From positions 1-21,917 of the forward strand of contig JBKPHP010000030.1 in assembly GCA_046729895.1 (NCBI GenBank): a DNA stretch of 21,917 bases, written 5' to 3'. Positions 1 to 7,444 of this stretch are shown here, piece by piece. The stretch comes from DASXBA01 sp046729895 (GTDB lineage Bacteria; Actinomycetota; Thermoleophilia; Solirubrobacterales; Thermoleophilaceae). Position 1 is the first letter of the stretch, and every line of letters begins with the position of its first letter. The translations under genes and the position numbers were made by a program. The notes under the pieces were generated by a model that made no database searches, was not told the origin of the DNA, and saw nothing but the letters and a program-made list of their open reading frames with translations.

Positions 1-2
1 GC

Positions 3-833
3 ACCTTCGGGCCCGCCGGTCCGCACGACGCGGCGCCGTTGGCGGTGCTGCTCGCATTCCCGGTCGCGATGGCGCTCGCGACCGGCATCGAGGCGCCCTC
101 ATCGGCGATTGCGCAACTCGGCCAACTCGACGACGATGGCCGTCGACGGTTCGGCCGTATCACGCTGTGGCTGATGCTGGCCATAGTTGTAACGCTGACC
201 CTCGGCCTGTCGCTCCTCGCCGTTGCCCTCCACGTCGGGCTTCCGCCGGCGAACTCGACTCTGACGGCCGAGATCGCCCGCGCCGCCGCCGGCAATGGAG
301 CGATCTTCGCGGCCTTCCAGGTCACCACCGCGGTCCTGCTCCTTGCCGCTGCCAGCTCGTCGTTCCAGGCCGGGCCGGGGCTGCTGAAGGCGCTCTCCGG
401 GGGTGGGGGCGGCGTCGGCGTGCTGCCGCCCCGGCTTGGGCGAACAAATCACCACCACACCCCCTATTGGGGCGTCGTCGCATTCCTCGTCGTCGCGGCG
501 GCGATCGTCTTGGCTGCCGGCGCGCGCGAGCAACGGCTCGTCCTCTTCTATGCAGTCGCCGTGTTCGTGGCGTTCCTCTGTGGCCTACTCGCGATGGCAA
601 GGCTCTTCCGAGCCGAAGGGCGCCGGCTGCTCCGAGCGACGAGCCTGCTGGGTGCCCTGGCGGTCGCGGTCACGCTCGGCGCAGATCTCGCCAGGGGCTA
701 TCCCATCGTCTCGCTCGTCTGCGCACTGCTCCTCGCGGCCACGCTCTACGCGTTGTGGGCGCGGGCCGGGCGGCCGGGCAGGGTCGCCGAAAGCGAGCGC
801 CTCGCCGAGGCCTCGCCCGACGCGGCCGATTGA
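3..833 (+). CDS. APC-superfamily amino acid permease, C-terminal part (5' end outside window)
   Basis: The frame is open from base 3 with no start needed, so the gene begins upstream of the window; about 276 residues are visible. They hold several long hydrophobic segments, an early GIEAPSSAIAQLG stretch, and a loop reading FQAGPGLLKAL then LPPRLGRTNHHHTPYWG, which resembles a cytoplasmic loop of APC-type amino acid/cation permeases. The end is a short charged tail. The protein should sit in the cytoplasmic membrane as a secondary transporter; the substrate cannot be read from the fragment. It is followed 76 bases later by a cNMP/CBS/DUF294 regulatory gene on the same strand, which suggests co-transcription. 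The family assignment rests on recognised sequence style, not on a search. Confidence 0.75.
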   Translation, partial: TFGPAGPHDAAPLAVLLAFPVAMALATGIEAPSSAIAQLGQLDDDGRRRFGRITLWLMLAIVVTLTLGLSLLAVALHVGLPPANSTLTAEIARAAAGNGAIFAAFQVTTAVLLLAAASSSFQAGPGLLKALSGGGGGVGVLPPRLGRTNHHHTPYWGVVAFLVVAAAIVLAAGAREQRLVLFYAVAVFVAFLCGLLAMARLFRAEGRRLLRATSLLGALAVAVTLGADLARGYPIVSLVCALLLAATLYALWARAGRPGRVAESERLAEASPDAAD

Positions 834-909
834 GCCTGGGTACTTGCCCGATGCTTCCGACGCCCGTAGGGTTCGACGCGTACGAGCTCAAGTCGCGGGC
901 GGCATTCGT

Positions 910-2751
910 ATGCATGACGTTGCAGAGTTCCTGAAGGCCCACGAGCCGTTCAGCGGCCTCGACGCAGCGGACCTGGAGCACCTGGCCGAGCGCACCAAGG
1001 TCGAGTTCTTTACCGCGGGAACGGTCATCTTCAAGCAGGGCGAGCGCCCTCCCGACGAGATCCGGGTCATTCGCAAGGGAGCCGTGGAGCTGGCGCAGCG
1101 AGGTCGCGTGCTGGACCTGCTCGAGGATGGCGAGATGTTCGGGCAGGCCTGGACGTTCTCCGGCTTGCCGACCGGGTGGGAGGCACGGGCTCGCGAGGAC
1201 ACGCTCTGTTACGCGCTTGCCTCCGACGACGTGGTGCCCTTCCTGAGCAGTCCGGCGGGCCTTCGCTTCGTCGCTCGCTCGCTGTTGATGTTGCCGCGGC
1301 CGGGCGATACGAAGGCGCCCCGTGTCGGCGAAATCGACCCTACGCAGCAGCCGGCGGGCGCCCTGGTGCGCGAGCAGCCGCTGATCTGTGACTCGGGGAT
1401 GTCGCTGCAACAAGCGGCTCACCGCATGGTCGAAGCCGGCGCCAGCTCGCTGCTGGTTGGGCTCGAGGACGGCGCGTTCGGGATCCTGACCGACCATGAC
1501 CTCCGTGCTCGGGTTGTTGCCAAGGGCCTCTCGCTCGAGACGCCGGTGCGCCATGTGCTGACCACTCCGGTCTTCACCGTGCGGGCCGATCAGGCGGCCG
1601 CCGATGTGCTGCTGGCGATGCTCGATCACGGCATTCGCCACGTCCCGGTTCTCTCGGCGAGCGAGGAGGTGCTTGGCGTCGTCACCGACCTCGATCTGCT
1701 GGCCGCTCAGGCGAGGAGGTCCTTCGTGCTTCGCCGGGCGATCGCTGAGGCGGGGAGCGCCGAGGAGCTACGCGATGTCGGGGCCCGTCTGATCCCCACG
1801 GTGGTCGCGCTGCATCGGGGCGGCTTAGCCGCGGAGCAGCTCGGAGCGATCATCTCGGTGGTCGTCGAGGCCATCGTTCGGCGGATGGTCGAGCTCGTCG
1901 GCGAGGCGACGGGACCGCCACCGGCTGAGTTTGCGTGGCTCTGGCTTGGAGGTCACGGCCGGCGGGAGGCCGCTCCATCCTCGGATGTCGACTCCGGGCT
2001 GGTCTGGGAGGACGGGGGAGGTGAATCGGCTGCCGCGTACATGCACGACATGGCCGAACAGGTGGGTGATCTGCTCGCGGCTACGGGCTTCAAGTCCGAC
2101 CCGCACGGAGTGACCGCCGCCGGCTCGGTGATGGTCCATCCGGCGGGCGAATGGCGCGACGAGATCAAAAGCTGGCTCGACGCTCGGACGAACGAGACCC
2201 TGATGGCGATTTCCATCCTGCTCGACGGACGCAGCGTCGACGGGCGCGGCAAGGCCTTGGATGTGTTCTCAACCGTGCACGACGCGCGAAAGCGCCCGGT
2301 CGTGCTCCGGCTGCTGCTAAGGCTTGCGCTGGCGAGCAAGCCTCCAACGGGGTTTCTCCGCGATATCGTCGTCGAGCATTCCGGCGAGCACCGCGGGAGC
2401 TTCGACATCAAGCAGGGGGGCCTGCTGCCGATCGTTGGGATCGCCCGCTACGCGGGGGTCGCGGCCGGGGCCACGAGCACGAGCACGGTCTCGCGGCTGC
2501 AGGCCGCGGGAGCGGCCGGGATCTTGCCCCAATCGGACGCGAGCACGCTGGAGGAGGCCTGGCGGCTGATGACCGAGCTGAGAATGGAGCACCAGGTTCG
2601 ACAGCTCGAGGCGGGGACCTCCCCCGATGACTACGTGGATCCGAAGGGACTCGACGCCCTCACGCGTCGGCATCTGCGCGAGGCGTTTCGCCTCGTCGCG
2701 TCCACCCAGAAGAGGCTGGACACCGGGCTGGTCTGGAAGGGAGAGCGTTAG
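910..2751 (+). CDS. Cyclic-nucleotide-binding-like / CBS-pair / DUF294 nucleotidyltransferase-like regulatory protein
   Basis: The product is 613 residues and likely cytosolic. Domain order is: cNMP-binding-like fold (about 10-120, with FTAGTVIFKQGE and a GEMFGQ turn), two CBS repeats (about 150-275, with GILTDHDLRARV and GVVTDLDLL), a DUF294 GlnD-like nucleotidyltransferase domain (about 290-430), and the DUF294 C-terminal helical domain (about 460-610). The nucleotidyltransferase signature GGHGRREAAPSSDVDSGLVW keeps the GR and paired Asp residues expected for metal and nucleotide binding. The phosphate-binding cassette of the cNMP domain is poorly conserved, so ligand binding there is doubtful. 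Start: ATG at 910 begins the recognisable homology; the frame stays open upstream to a GTG at 403, but that stretch overlaps the permease gene and has no domain character. No clear Shine-Dalgarno site. Homologues often sit with a transporter and an exonuclease, as here. Confidence 0.9.
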   Translation: MHDVAEFLKAHEPFSGLDAADLEHLAERTKVEFFTAGTVIFKQGERPPDEIRVIRKGAVELAQRGRVLDLLEDGEMFGQAWTFSGLPTGWEARAREDTLCYALASDDVVPFLSSPAGLRFVARSLLMLPRPGDTKAPRVGEIDPTQQPAGALVREQPLICDSGMSLQQAAHRMVEAGASSLLVGLEDGAFGILTDHDLRARVVAKGLSLETPVRHVLTTPVFTVRADQAAADVLLAMLDHGIRHVPVLSASEEVLGVVTDLDLLAAQARRSFVLRRAIAEAGSAEELRDVGARLIPTVVALHRGGLAAEQLGAIISVVVEAIVRRMVELVGEATGPPPAEFAWLWLGGHGRREAAPSSDVDSGLVWEDGGGESAAAYMHDMAEQVGDLLAATGFKSDPHGVTAAGSVMVHPAGEWRDEIKSWLDARTNETLMAISILLDGRSVDGRGKALDVFSTVHDARKRPVVLRLLLRLALASKPPTGFLRDIVVEHSGEHRGSFDIKQGGLLPIVGIARYAGVAAGATSTSTVSRLQAAGAAGILPQSDASTLEEAWRLMTELRMEHQVRQLEAGTSPDDYVDPKGLDALTRRHLREAFRLVASTQKRLDTGLVWKGER

Positions 2752-2843
2752 CCGAGCCTGTTGCCCGTCCGAGGAGCTTCCACGCCTACGCGGAGACGCC
2801 GCGGCCCGATCCGTCGACTCCCTGGCGTGAGGCCGACTTCTGC

Positions 2844-3476
2844 GTGGTCGACCTCGAGACGACCGGACTGGATCCGGGTGCTGACGAGATCATCTCGTTC
2901 GCGGCTCTGCGCATCACGTGTGGACGACTGCGGCTCGACGACGCCCGGTACGAGCTGGTACGGCCTCGCCGCATGCCCGACCGGGAGACGATCCTCATCC
3001 ATGGCCTGCGCAGGGCCGACCTCGTGGATGCGCCGCCACTCGCGGAGGCTCTGGATGGCTTGGTGGAAGCGCTGACTGGCACGGTGATGGTGGCGCACGT
3101 CGCCTCGATCGAGGAGAGGTTCCTCGGCGCAGCGCTCCGCGAAAGCGGCATCAGTTTGATCAACCCGATCGTTGACACAGCAGCTCTGGGCGCCGAGCTC
3201 TTCCGGCTGCGGGAGCGGGGTTCAGCCGCCCCACTCGGCCTCACGCCGCTGGCGCAGGCGCTCGGGCTGCCGGTTCACCGCCCGCACGAAGCGGACGGCG
3301 ACGCGCTGACGACCGCGCAGGTCTTCCTCGCGCTGGCCACCCACCTGGATCGGTTCTCGCCTCAGACCGTGGGCTCGCTGGAGCGGCTCAGCCGCGGTGG
3401 AAGTGGCAGGATGCCGCTGCGTCAAGCGCTGCTTCGATTCCCCAGGCGGCTGGCCGGCTTGGTCGCTCGACGGTAG
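2844..3476 (+). CDS. DEDDh-family 3'-5' exonuclease (DnaQ/PolC epsilon-like)
   Basis: From GTG 2844 the product is 210 residues. Exo I is VDLETTGLDPG (Asp and Glu ligands). Exo II is AHVASIEERFL, where the usual Asp is Glu. Exo III is HRPHEADGDALTTAQ, giving the His and Asp of the DEDDh class. This predicts metal-dependent 3'-5' hydrolysis of nucleic acid. The start is uncertain: the same frame upstream reads STPWREADFCVVDLETTG, which looks like genuine N-terminal sequence, and stays open back to a TGA at 2628-2630, yet holds no ATG, GTG or TTG between 2631 and 2843. GTG 2844 has a GAGG 11 bases upstream but truncates the first beta strand. The gene follows the CBS/DUF294 gene closely, a pairing seen in many bacteria. 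Confidence 0.85.
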   Translation: MVDLETTGLDPGADEIISFAALRITCGRLRLDDARYELVRPRRMPDRETILIHGLRRADLVDAPPLAEALDGLVEALTGTVMVAHVASIEERFLGAALRESGISLINPIVDTAALGAELFRLRERGSAAPLGLTPLAQALGLPVHRPHEADGDALTTAQVFLALATHLDRFSPQTVGSLERLSRGGSGRMPLRQALLRFPRRLAGLVARR

Positions 3477-3554
3477 GTCGCGCCGCTACTCGACCTCACG
3501 GGCCCACGACACCGCGACCAGCCGTTGGCCGGCTGCGGGAGCCCCGACCATGGC

Positions 3555-3558
3555 AGGA
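3555..3558 (+). promoter_or_regulatory. Shine-Dalgarno AGGA supporting the GTG start at 3566
   Basis: AGGA lies 7 bases before GTG 3566, normal spacing. The nearby ATG at 3550 is in another frame, so this site decides the start of the winged-helix gene. Confidence 0.5.
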
Positions 3559-3565
3559 TCCGCTG

Positions 3566-4759
3566 GTGCGAAAGATCGAGCTCGCGGAACGGCGAGCCCG
3601 GCTGACCCGTCACCACCGTTTGGGCTCGGGCCATCGGGCGGGCGACGTCGTGGAGGCGGCCAGGAGCATGGTCTGCCTGCACGGGACCGACCCGGCGACG
3701 GTCTACCTCTCCGTCTGGGCGCGCGTCGACGGCATGGTGGTGTCCGATTTGGAGCGTGCGTTGTACGTCGACCGGTCGCTGGTGAAGCACCTGGCGATGC
3801 GCCGTACCCTGTTCGTCTTCCCGCGCGAGACCGTGAGCTTCGCTCAGGCGGGGGCCAGCAACCGGATCGCGGAAGCGGAGCGGCGCAGGCTCATCCGCGA
3901 CGTCGAGAAGGCGGGGCTCCACCGGAACGGTGGGCGCTGGCTGTCCGAGGCGTCGAAGCAGGTCCTGGCGGCGCTTTCCGAAGGCCGGGAAGCCACCTCG
4001 TCGGAACTGCGCGAGGAGATCCCCCTGCTCGAGGGCTCCATCGCATATGGGGAAGGGAAGTCCTGGGGTGGTCAGATGCCGGTCGGTCCCCGGGTGTTGA
4101 CGACGCTGTCCGCGGCGGGGCAGATCGTCCGGGCTTCGAACGACGGCAGGTGGACCACCTCTCGACCCCGCTGGGCGTCCGTGAAGTCCTGGCTGGGGGA
4201 GGAGATCGCGCCGCGGCCGGAAGCCGAGGGCGTGGCGAAGCTGGTCGAGCGGTGGCTGCGCGTGTTCGGCCCCGGTACCGCGGCCGACATGAAGTGGTGG
4301 CTCGGGTCGACGGTCGTTGCCGTGCGGAGGGCGCTGGCCGACCTCGACGCGGTCGAGGTCGACCTCGACGGGCAGACGGGATACCTGCTACCCGACGACC
4401 TCGAGCCGACCGATCCGGTCGAGCCTGGGGTCGCGCTGCTGCCTCCACTCGATCCCACCACTATGGGCTGGTTCGAGCGGGCCTGGTACCTCGGCCCGCA
4501 CAAGGAGCACTTGTTCGACACGAGCGGCAACGCGGGACCTACCGTGTGGTGGGACGGGCGGATCGTGGGCGGCTGGCGCCAGAGCGACGCCGGCGAGGTG
4601 GTCGTGCAGATGCTCGAGGACGTCGGGGCCGAAGGAAGGAGGGCCATCGAGCAGGAGTCGCAGCGTCTGACGGCGTGGCTGGGTGGCACGCGAGTGCTGG
4701 CGAGGTTCCCCTCAGCGCTGTCGAAGAGCGCTATCGCCGCTGGTAGCGAACGTAGATGA
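3566..4759 (+). CDS. Winged helix DNA-binding protein of the AlkZ/YcaQ (HTH_42) family
   Basis: The product is 397 residues, the usual length for this family of tandem winged-helix proteins. Characterised members (AlkZ in Streptomyces, YcaQ in E. coli) are DNA glycosylases that remove alkylated bases or unhook interstrand crosslinks. Recognisable blocks are CLHGTDPATVYLSVWARV (about 37-54), LAMRRTLFVFP (about 74-84), and a C-terminal DPTTMGWFERAWYLGPH / VWWDGRIVGGWRQ segment typical of the family. Where AlkZ/YcaQ carry a catalytic Gln-x-Gln or Gln-x-Asp, this protein shows His39-Gly-Thr41, so the enzymatic activity cannot be assumed. The last 29 bases overlap the convergent reductase gene. 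Family membership is secure; the function is inferred. Confidence 0.85.
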   Translation: MRKIELAERRARLTRHHRLGSGHRAGDVVEAARSMVCLHGTDPATVYLSVWARVDGMVVSDLERALYVDRSLVKHLAMRRTLFVFPRETVSFAQAGASNRIAEAERRRLIRDVEKAGLHRNGGRWLSEASKQVLAALSEGREATSSELREEIPLLEGSIAYGEGKSWGGQMPVGPRVLTTLSAAGQIVRASNDGRWTTSRPRWASVKSWLGEEIAPRPEAEGVAKLVERWLRVFGPGTAADMKWWLGSTVVAVRRALADLDAVEVDLDGQTGYLLPDDLEPTDPVEPGVALLPPLDPTTMGWFERAWYLGPHKEHLFDTSGNAGPTVWWDGRIVGGWRQSDAGEVVVQMLEDVGAEGRRAIEQESQRLTAWLGGTRVLARFPSALSKSAIAAGSERR

Positions 4760-5285
4760 CCCGAGAGCCAAACGTCCGTGTCTCGACGAGCTCCAAATCG
4801 ATCCTCCCGTCCACTGCAGGAAAGAAAGGAGTGCCGCCGCCCAGGACGACCGGGCTGACGAAGAGCCGGTACTCATCGACGAGGCCCTGCTTGATCAAGC
4901 TGGAGGCCAGACCGGCGCCGCCCACGGACAGGTCCCCTCCCGGCTCTTCCTTCAGCCTGGCGACCTCCTCGGCAGCGCTCTTCTTGACCAGTCTGGCGTT
5001 GCCCTCGACCTGCTCGAGCGTCGTTGAGAACACGACCTTCGGCGTGTCCTTCCAGATGCGGGCAAACTCGAGCAAGTAGTCGACCGACAGCTGCTCGTCG
5101 GCCGTCTCCCAGTAGCTCATCTCCTCGTACATGCGCCGCCCCAGGAGGTGCGCCCCCATCTGCCGGGCCTGCTGGTTGTGGAACCGGTGCAGCTCCTCGT
5201 CCGGTGCCGACCAGTCGATCTCTCCGCCGGGCCCGGCGACAAAGCCGTCCAGGGAGACCCCCATCGAGTAGATCAGCTTTCTCAT
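4731..5285 (-). CDS. Dihydrofolate reductase family protein (RibD C-terminal-like)
   Basis: The product is 184 residues. It starts MRKLIYSMGVSLDGFVAGPGG, the classic opening of small RibD_C/DHFR-like reductases, and includes LLGRRMYEEM, KVVFSTTLE, LSVGGAGLASSLIKQGLVDEY and SPVVLGGGTPFFP, which form the NADPH-binding core. It is probably an NADPH-dependent reductase of unknown substrate; membership does not imply folate metabolism. The frame is open further upstream, but that part overlaps the hydrolase gene; ATG 5285 lies 2 bases after the hydrolase stop, with an AGGG in the stop region acting as ribosome site. This indicates translational coupling. The 3' end overlaps the winged-helix gene by 29 bases tail to tail. 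Confidence 0.9.
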   Translation of the reverse strand: MRKLIYSMGVSLDGFVAGPGGEIDWSAPDEELHRFHNQQARQMGAHLLGRRMYEEMSYWETADEQLSVDYLLEFARIWKDTPKVVFSTTLEQVEGNARLVKKSAAEEVARLKEEPGGDLSVGGAGLASSLIKQGLVDEYRLFVSPVVLGGGTPFFPAVDGRIDLELVETRTFGSRVIYVRYQRR

Positions 5286-5287
5286 CT

Positions 5288-6115
5288 TCACCCTGTCGGC
5301 GAGGGGGACGTCCGTCTCCCTACGAAGAAGTCCGCCAGCACCGGCGCCAGAACGTTCATCTTCACGTTGTGGCTGACTCCCTCCAGCTCGCGCAGCTCCG
5401 CGTTCGGCAGCACCTCCGCCAGCGCGCGTGAGCCATCCCGCAGCACGGCCGGGCTCTTGGCGCCGGAGACGACGAGCGTCGGAGCCGTTACCGACGCCCA
5501 CTCCTCGGCGTTCAGAGGCGCACCGTACATATTGTGCTTGCCGAGCGCCGCCCAGTCGTAGGGGAGGGTGTGCGCTGTGGCCTTCAGGCCCTTCCACATC
5601 GGCATCAACCGCATCAGCGCCACTACCGGTGCGGGGATGCCGATTGAGTTGCGCATGAAGTGCTTGACGGCGCCGCTGCGGTCGCCGTCCGCGACCAGCT
5701 GGTCGAGCCGCTCGCCGTAGTCCGGCGTCGGTCGCTTGGCATCGGGTGTGACCATGAAAGGCACCTCGTAGACGGACACGCGCTCGACGCCAATCTGGGT
5801 CCCGGCCGCGCGCAGGGCCAGCGCGCCGCCGGACGACCAGCCCCAGAGCGCAGCCGAGCCGCCCTCGGCCTCGATCAGGGCCGCGATGTCCTCGATCTCC
5901 CGCTCGAGCGCGAACGGCTTCACCTCGGTCGAGTCACCGCGCCCGCGACGGTCGTAGTTGATCACCGTGCAGCGCTCGGCGAGCAGCTCGGCGAGCTGCT
6001 CCATCTTCTTGAACTTGCGGTAGCTGAGCGCGCCGCCAACGAGGATCACCGTCGGACCAGACCCGAAGCGGTCATAGGCGATGCGGCTGCCGTCCTTTGA
6101 AGTCACGGTCTGCAT
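5288..6115 (-). CDS. Alpha/beta fold hydrolase
   Basis: The product is 275 residues. The nucleophile elbow is GWSSGG with Ser94, after the strand-and-loop INYDRRGRGDS that is standard in this family. The catalytic His is His249 in GVSHN. The acid is not obvious; the usual position falls in LVVSGAKSPAVLRD. This is a cytosolic esterase or hydrolase-like protein of unknown substrate. Start ATG 6115 is supported by a strong GGAGGA directly upstream. It is first of a two-gene operon with the reductase that starts 2 bases after its stop, so the pair may act on a common small molecule or detoxification step. That functional link is an inference from gene order. Confidence 0.9.
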   Translation of the reverse strand: MQTVTSKDGSRIAYDRFGSGPTVILVGGALSYRKFKKMEQLAELLAERCTVINYDRRGRGDSTEVKPFALEREIEDIAALIEAEGGSAALWGWSSGGALALRAAGTQIGVERVSVYEVPFMVTPDAKRPTPDYGERLDQLVADGDRSGAVKHFMRNSIGIPAPVVALMRLMPMWKGLKATAHTLPYDWAALGKHNMYGAPLNAEEWASVTAPTLVVSGAKSPAVLRDGSRALAEVLPNAELRELEGVSHNVKMNVLAPVLADFFVGRRTSPSPTG

Positions 6116-6118
6116 GCT

Positions 6119-6124
6119 TCCTCC
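6119..6124 (-). promoter_or_regulatory. Strong Shine-Dalgarno GGAGGA for the hydrolase-reductase operon
   Basis: On the minus strand GGAGGA precedes ATG 6115 with a 3-base spacer. It is among the strongest ribosome sites in the window and fixes the start of the alpha/beta hydrolase. Confidence 0.6.
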
Positions 6125-6258
6125 ATCCGGTATCGGTCGTCAGCGGTACAGACCGTTGCGACCGCCGAAACTAATCCCTCGCGGGGTCATCTTGCTGATG
6201 TGGTGCCGGAACTGGTGGCTCGCGAGCTGGCCCGCACGCCCGTTGGGGGAGTATCGAT

Positions 6259-6843
6259 CTAGGCAGGAGGGAGCATGTCGAGCGCCTCGAGCTCGAAGCG
6301 GAGCTGCTCGAGGATCGGATGGGAGCGCCCGAGCGGTCGCTCAAGCATCGTCAGGCTCGCTCGGTAATGGCTGAGCTTCAGGCCTGCGTCCTCAGCCGGC
6401 AGCCCGCGGCTGAGTCGTAGCCGCAGCTCGCGCGCCTTGGACACCTTGTCCGCGGCGAAGACGGCTGCGGCTGCCACCGGGCCGCTGGCGACCTGGGAGC
6501 GCAGTGCGGCCTTACGCGCCCACTCGTCCTCGATCGAGGCGTCGTCGCTGACGGCCTGCACAAGCGCACATACCTCGGCGCCGAAGCGTTCCTCCAGCTC
6601 GGTCTCGTCGGTTTCCGTCTCCTCGAGCACCTCGTGCAGGACTCCCGCGGCGACGATGCGGTCGGGGTAACCGGCCTGGCTGAGGAGTGAGCCGACCTCG
6701 AGCGGATGAAGGACGAACGGCGCCCGGTCGCCCTCGCGCCGCTGGCCCGCGTGGCGTTCAAGAGCGAACTCGAGCGCCGCGCCCGTGAGCGGGAGCCGCT
6801 CGACGAAGGAGGGCTGAACCTCGCTGAGCCCGGTGGTCGGCAC
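6259..6843 (-). CDS. SpoT/RelA-like HD-domain protein
   Basis: The product is 194 residues, an HD domain alone without synthetase, TGS or ACT domains, so it resembles small alarmone hydrolases and related HD phosphohydrolases. Motifs in order: ALERHAGQRR (His31), FVLHPLEV (His46), AGVLHEVLEETETDE (His70-Glu71, Glu74-Glu75), and FAADKVSKAREL (Asp132). The HD pair itself reads His-Glu, and the usual Glu-Asp reads Glu-Glu. If active it would hydrolyse a nucleotide such as (p)ppGpp, but the substitutions leave this open. GTG 6843 is the only possible start: an in-frame stop lies 12 bases upstream. No Shine-Dalgarno is visible. It lies between a universal stress protein gene and the hydrolase operon on the same strand, which fits a stress role. 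Confidence 0.85.
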   Translation of the reverse strand: MPTTGLSEVQPSFVERLPLTGAALEFALERHAGQRREGDRAPFVLHPLEVGSLLSQAGYPDRIVAAGVLHEVLEETETDETELEERFGAEVCALVQAVSDDASIEDEWARKAALRSQVASGPVAAAAVFAADKVSKARELRLRLSRGLPAEDAGLKLSHYRASLTMLERPLGRSHPILEQLRFELEALDMLPPA

Positions 6844-6849
6844 CCGCTT

Positions 6850-6879
6850 GATTGTTCACCGGGTGGAGGCCCCGTCCAA
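6850..6879 (-). promoter_or_regulatory. Candidate promoter for a leaderless HD-protein transcript
   Basis: On the minus strand TTGGAC (6874-6879) and ACAATC (6850-6855) are separated by 18 bases, a weak match to -35 and -10 elements. The -10 ends 6 bases before GTG 6843, so transcription would start at or next to the start codon. This agrees with the lack of a Shine-Dalgarno site. It is by-eye evidence only. Confidence 0.25.
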
Positions 6880-6931
6880 CGGCCCACCCTGGAATTTGCG
6901 CATTTACATTTGGTGGTGGCCGACCGCGCAA

Positions 6932-7360
6932 CTACGTCGTCTTAACGACGTACACCGAACAAGGCGCTTTGTGTGTGACGGTGTTGGGCACGCTGCCGAG
7001 CACGCGACGATGCATGCCCCGATTGCCGATCACGAGCAGGTCGGCCCCGCACTCCTCCGCCAGCCGTATGACGACGTCGGCGGGGTCGCCCTCATCGAGC
7101 ATCGTGGTGCAGTCGATCTTTCGATCCCGCAGGTCCTGCTCGGTCCTGTGCAGGATCTCCCGCACCCGAGCATCCTTGTTGAACACCCACTGACGCTCGT
7201 CCAAGCGCCCCTTCGACCCGGCAGGGGGGTTGTGCGAGGACTGGGAGGCGCTGAGGAGAACCAGCTTCGCGTCGAAGCGTCCCGCGATCTCAGCGGCCGC
7301 CTCCACCGCCTTCGACGCGGTGGCCGATCCATCTGTACCCACAGCAACGACTGAGAGCAT
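6932..7360 (-). CDS. Universal stress protein (UspA family)
   Basis: The product is 142 residues and is a single Usp domain. The N-terminal VVAVGTDGSATASKAVE carries the conserved nucleotide-contact Asp. The C-terminal GNRGMHRRVLGSVPNTVTH is the ATP-binding loop, in a shorter form with six rather than nine residues between the second and third glycines; it still ends GSVPN. ATP binding is therefore likely. Start ATG 7360 begins the first beta strand; a TTG 18 bases upstream in frame is less likely. It lies in a same-strand run with an SRPBCC gene upstream and the HD gene downstream, with gaps of about 85-90 bases, so the genes may be transcribed separately. Role: cytosolic stress-associated nucleotide-binding protein. 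Confidence 0.92.
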   Translation of the reverse strand: MLSVVAVGTDGSATASKAVEAAAEIAGRFDAKLVLLSASQSSHNPPAGSKGRLDERQWVFNKDARVREILHRTEQDLRDRKIDCTTMLDEGDPADVVIRLAEECGADLLVIGNRGMHRRVLGSVPNTVTHKAPCSVYVVKTT

Positions 7361-7444
7361 CGGGGGCGAGCATCCCAAACGGCTGCCCCGAAGTCCATCG
7401 ATTCCAACCTGCGCCCGGGCGGCAGCTGCAGCCCAGCCCCGTCG

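Noticed and set aside
401..412. G-rich run in the permease gene as a repeat or structure element
   Set aside because: It encodes a Gly-rich cytoplasmic loop and needs no other explanation.
403..909. N-terminal extension of the CBS/DUF294 frame
   Set aside because: It overlaps the permease gene and has Ser/Arg-rich shadow composition; domain homology begins at ATG 910.
3397..4746. A 449-residue plus-strand frame overlapping the winged-helix gene
   Set aside because: Its Arg/Gly/Ala-rich translation has no domain character; the overlapping frame at 3566-4759 has clear family motifs.
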